Shown here in pieces: positions 5,545-5,943 of a stretch of 5,943 bases of DNA. Position 1 is the first letter of the stretch; every line of letters starts with the position of its first letter. The stretch is from positions 1 through 5,943 of the forward strand of contig JASEHM010000069.1 of the NCBI GenBank assembly GCA_030018895.1, given 5' to 3'. Source of the stretch: Candidatus Omnitrophota bacterium. GTDB taxonomy: Bacteria > Omnitrophota > Gorgyraeia > Gygaellales > Profunditerraquicolaceae. A program made the translations under genes and the position numbers. The notes beneath the pieces were generated by a model that was given only the letters and a program-made list of their open reading frames with translations, was not told where the DNA came from and ran no database searches.

Positions 5545-5576
5545 CCCTGTTTTAAAATAACCCTTAAAATTCAGGG
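5545..5576. terminator. Weak hairpin after xerD, possible terminator
   Basis: CCCTG (5545-5549) pairs with CAGGG (5572-5576), and TTTTAA (5550-5555) pairs with TTAAAA (5564-5569), with a two-base bulge and an 8-base loop. It is the only stem-loop found in the first 140 bases after xerD. The downstream sequence is not a T-run, so intrinsic termination is doubtful. Otherwise 5482-5620 shows nothing I can name. Confidence 0.3.
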
Positions 5577-5604
5577 TCATTCGTGTTTGAGGTTAAGGAA
5601 TATA

Positions 5605-5627
5605 TATAACTCTTTGATAGATAAAGG
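5605..5627. repeat. Direct repeat (left copy) flanking the ISL3 remnant
   Basis: TATAACTCTTTGATAGATAAAGG here matches 5915-5936 with one substitution (C/G) and one single-base gap, 310 bp apart on the same strand; the word shared exactly is TCTTTGATA followed by ATAAAGG. The two copies bracket the transposase remnant, the promoter and the micro-ORF. Confidence 0.5.
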
Positions 5628-5812
5628 TTAAAGGTAAAATCAGTTCGGCAATATCTGAAGGAATTAATAATAAAATTAAGCGGCTTAAACGGATGGCTTA
5701 TGGATATAAAGACGTCGAATATTTTAAACTGAAAATACATCAGTTATCCCTGAAAAACCCTCTCTTTTTCTCGTCGGAGAGTCTAAAAAATAGTTGTAAA
5801 ATTTCTCCTTAA
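5621..5812 (+). pseudogene. ISL3-family transposase C-terminal remnant
   Basis: The frame opens after TAG 5618-5620 and runs to TAA 5810-5812 with no usable start near its beginning. It contains SEGINNKIKRLKRMAYGY followed by KDVEYFKLKIHQ (about 5654-5743). This is the typical end of the DDE transposases of the ISL3 family (IS204/IS1001/IS1165 group), in which the E of the EGxNNxIK motif is taken as the last catalytic acid. Everything upstream of this tail is missing (hundreds of residues), so the gene is dead. Codons after 5743 no longer look like the family and may be the end of the IS plus flanking DNA. No partner terminal repeat was found upstream. The similarity is from memory of the family, not a search. 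Confidence 0.8.
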
Positions 5813-5824
5813 ATGCACGGATTA

Positions 5825-5833
5825 TGGTATAAT
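5825..5833 (+). promoter_or_regulatory. Extended -10 promoter for the downstream micro-ORF/next gene
   Basis: TGGTATAAT is an exact TATAAT box (5828-5833) with the TGn extension immediately before it, so it matches a sigma-70 extended -10 promoter. No good -35 lies 16-18 bases upstream (CTCCTT at 5805-5810), as often happens with extended -10 promoters. A transcript would start near 5840 and lead into the Shine-Dalgarno at 5866. A 6-bp inverted repeat TGCACG (5814-5819) and CGTGCA (5846-5851) brackets the -10 and could be an operator, though 6 bp is short enough to be chance. Confidence 0.6.
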
Positions 5834-5880
5834 ATCGTCGAGAAGCGTGCAGTTAAACAATTTTTAAGGAGGATGAAAAT

Positions 5881-5919
5881 ATGGGGTTATTCGTAAATAA
5901 CTTGATAGTATTTGTATAA
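5881..5919 (+). CDS. 12-codon micro-ORF, possible leader peptide
   Basis: ATG 5881 follows a near-perfect Shine-Dalgarno AAGGAGG (5866-5872) at 8 bases and encodes MGLFVNNLIVFV before TAA 5917-5919. The peptide is mostly hydrophobic. It lies about 40 bases downstream of the extended -10 promoter and just before a second Shine-Dalgarno, AAAGGGG (5932-5938), at the window edge. This layout suggests a translated leader or upstream ORF for a gene beginning just past 5943. There is no run of one regulatory amino acid as in classical attenuators. It could also be the stump of a decayed gene. An ATG at 5873 is too close to the Shine-Dalgarno to be used. Confidence 0.45.
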   Translation: MGLFVNNLIVFV

Positions 5920-5936
5920 GTCTTTGATAATAAAGG
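5915..5936. repeat. Direct repeat (right copy)
   Basis: This copy matches 5605-5627 apart from one substitution and one missing G. It overlaps the stop of the 12-codon micro-ORF and runs into the Shine-Dalgarno at 5932-5938. Confidence 0.5.
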
Positions 5937-5943
5937 GGAAATA
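5932..5943 (+). promoter_or_regulatory. Ribosome binding site of a gene starting beyond the window
   Basis: AAAGGGG (5932-5938) is a good Shine-Dalgarno and is followed by only AAATA before the window ends. A start codon would be expected within a few bases past the edge. Which gene it serves cannot be seen. Confidence 0.45.

Noticed and set aside
5821..5833. ATTATGGTATAAT considered as part of a dif site near xerD
   Set aside because: The dif pattern needs ATAA-6 nt-TTAT between two 11-bp arms. Here the arms are in the reverse order with a 3-bp centre, and the sequence is better explained as an extended -10 promoter.

Overview
The window suggests an uncultivated, moderately AT-rich Gram-negative bacterium. 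The style fits Candidatus Omnitrophota (OP3) or a similar candidate phylum. This assignment is an inference from three things: a secreted TPR protein with a characteristic C-terminus, a small lipoprotein beside ligA, and gene gaps crowded with short palindromic repeats. No rRNA or other marker here proves it. All supported genes lie on the + strand.

Layout. (1) Positions 1-620: a hairpin repeat, then a small exported three-repeat TPR protein, then a ten-codon reading frame with a good ribosome binding site that looks like the stump of a lost gene. (2) Positions 623-821: a 199-bp MITE-like element with 15-bp perfect terminal inverted repeats ending in TA, carrying what may be the tail of a dead transposase. 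(3) Positions 849-4283: a compact cluster of acylphosphatase, NAD-dependent DNA ligase (ligA), a small lipoprotein and a glyoxalase II-like metallo-beta-lactamase-fold hydrolase. The first three genes are joined by ATGA stop/start overlaps. (4) Positions 4284-4593: a repeat island with a composite CGTCATTGCGAG palindrome and a second hairpin of the type seen at the window start. (5) Positions 4594-5481: a full-length XerD-type tyrosine recombinase. (6) Positions 5482-5943: no intact gene. This stretch holds the C-terminal remnant of an ISL3-family transposase, then an extended -10 promoter, a 12-codon micro-ORF with a strong Shine-Dalgarno, and a second Shine-Dalgarno at the very end that should serve a gene starting just outside.

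How the genes relate. LigA and XerD are housekeeping DNA replication and chromosome-resolution proteins. The acylphosphatase and the MBL hydrolase are small metabolic or detoxifying enzymes that look co-transcribed with ligA. No defence or biosynthetic system is visible. The unusual content lies in the repeats. Two hairpins with the same CACTTTGTG core and compensated stem changes sit directly upstream of the TPR gene and xerD, and the lipoprotein signal peptide appears to be encoded by repeat-type DNA.
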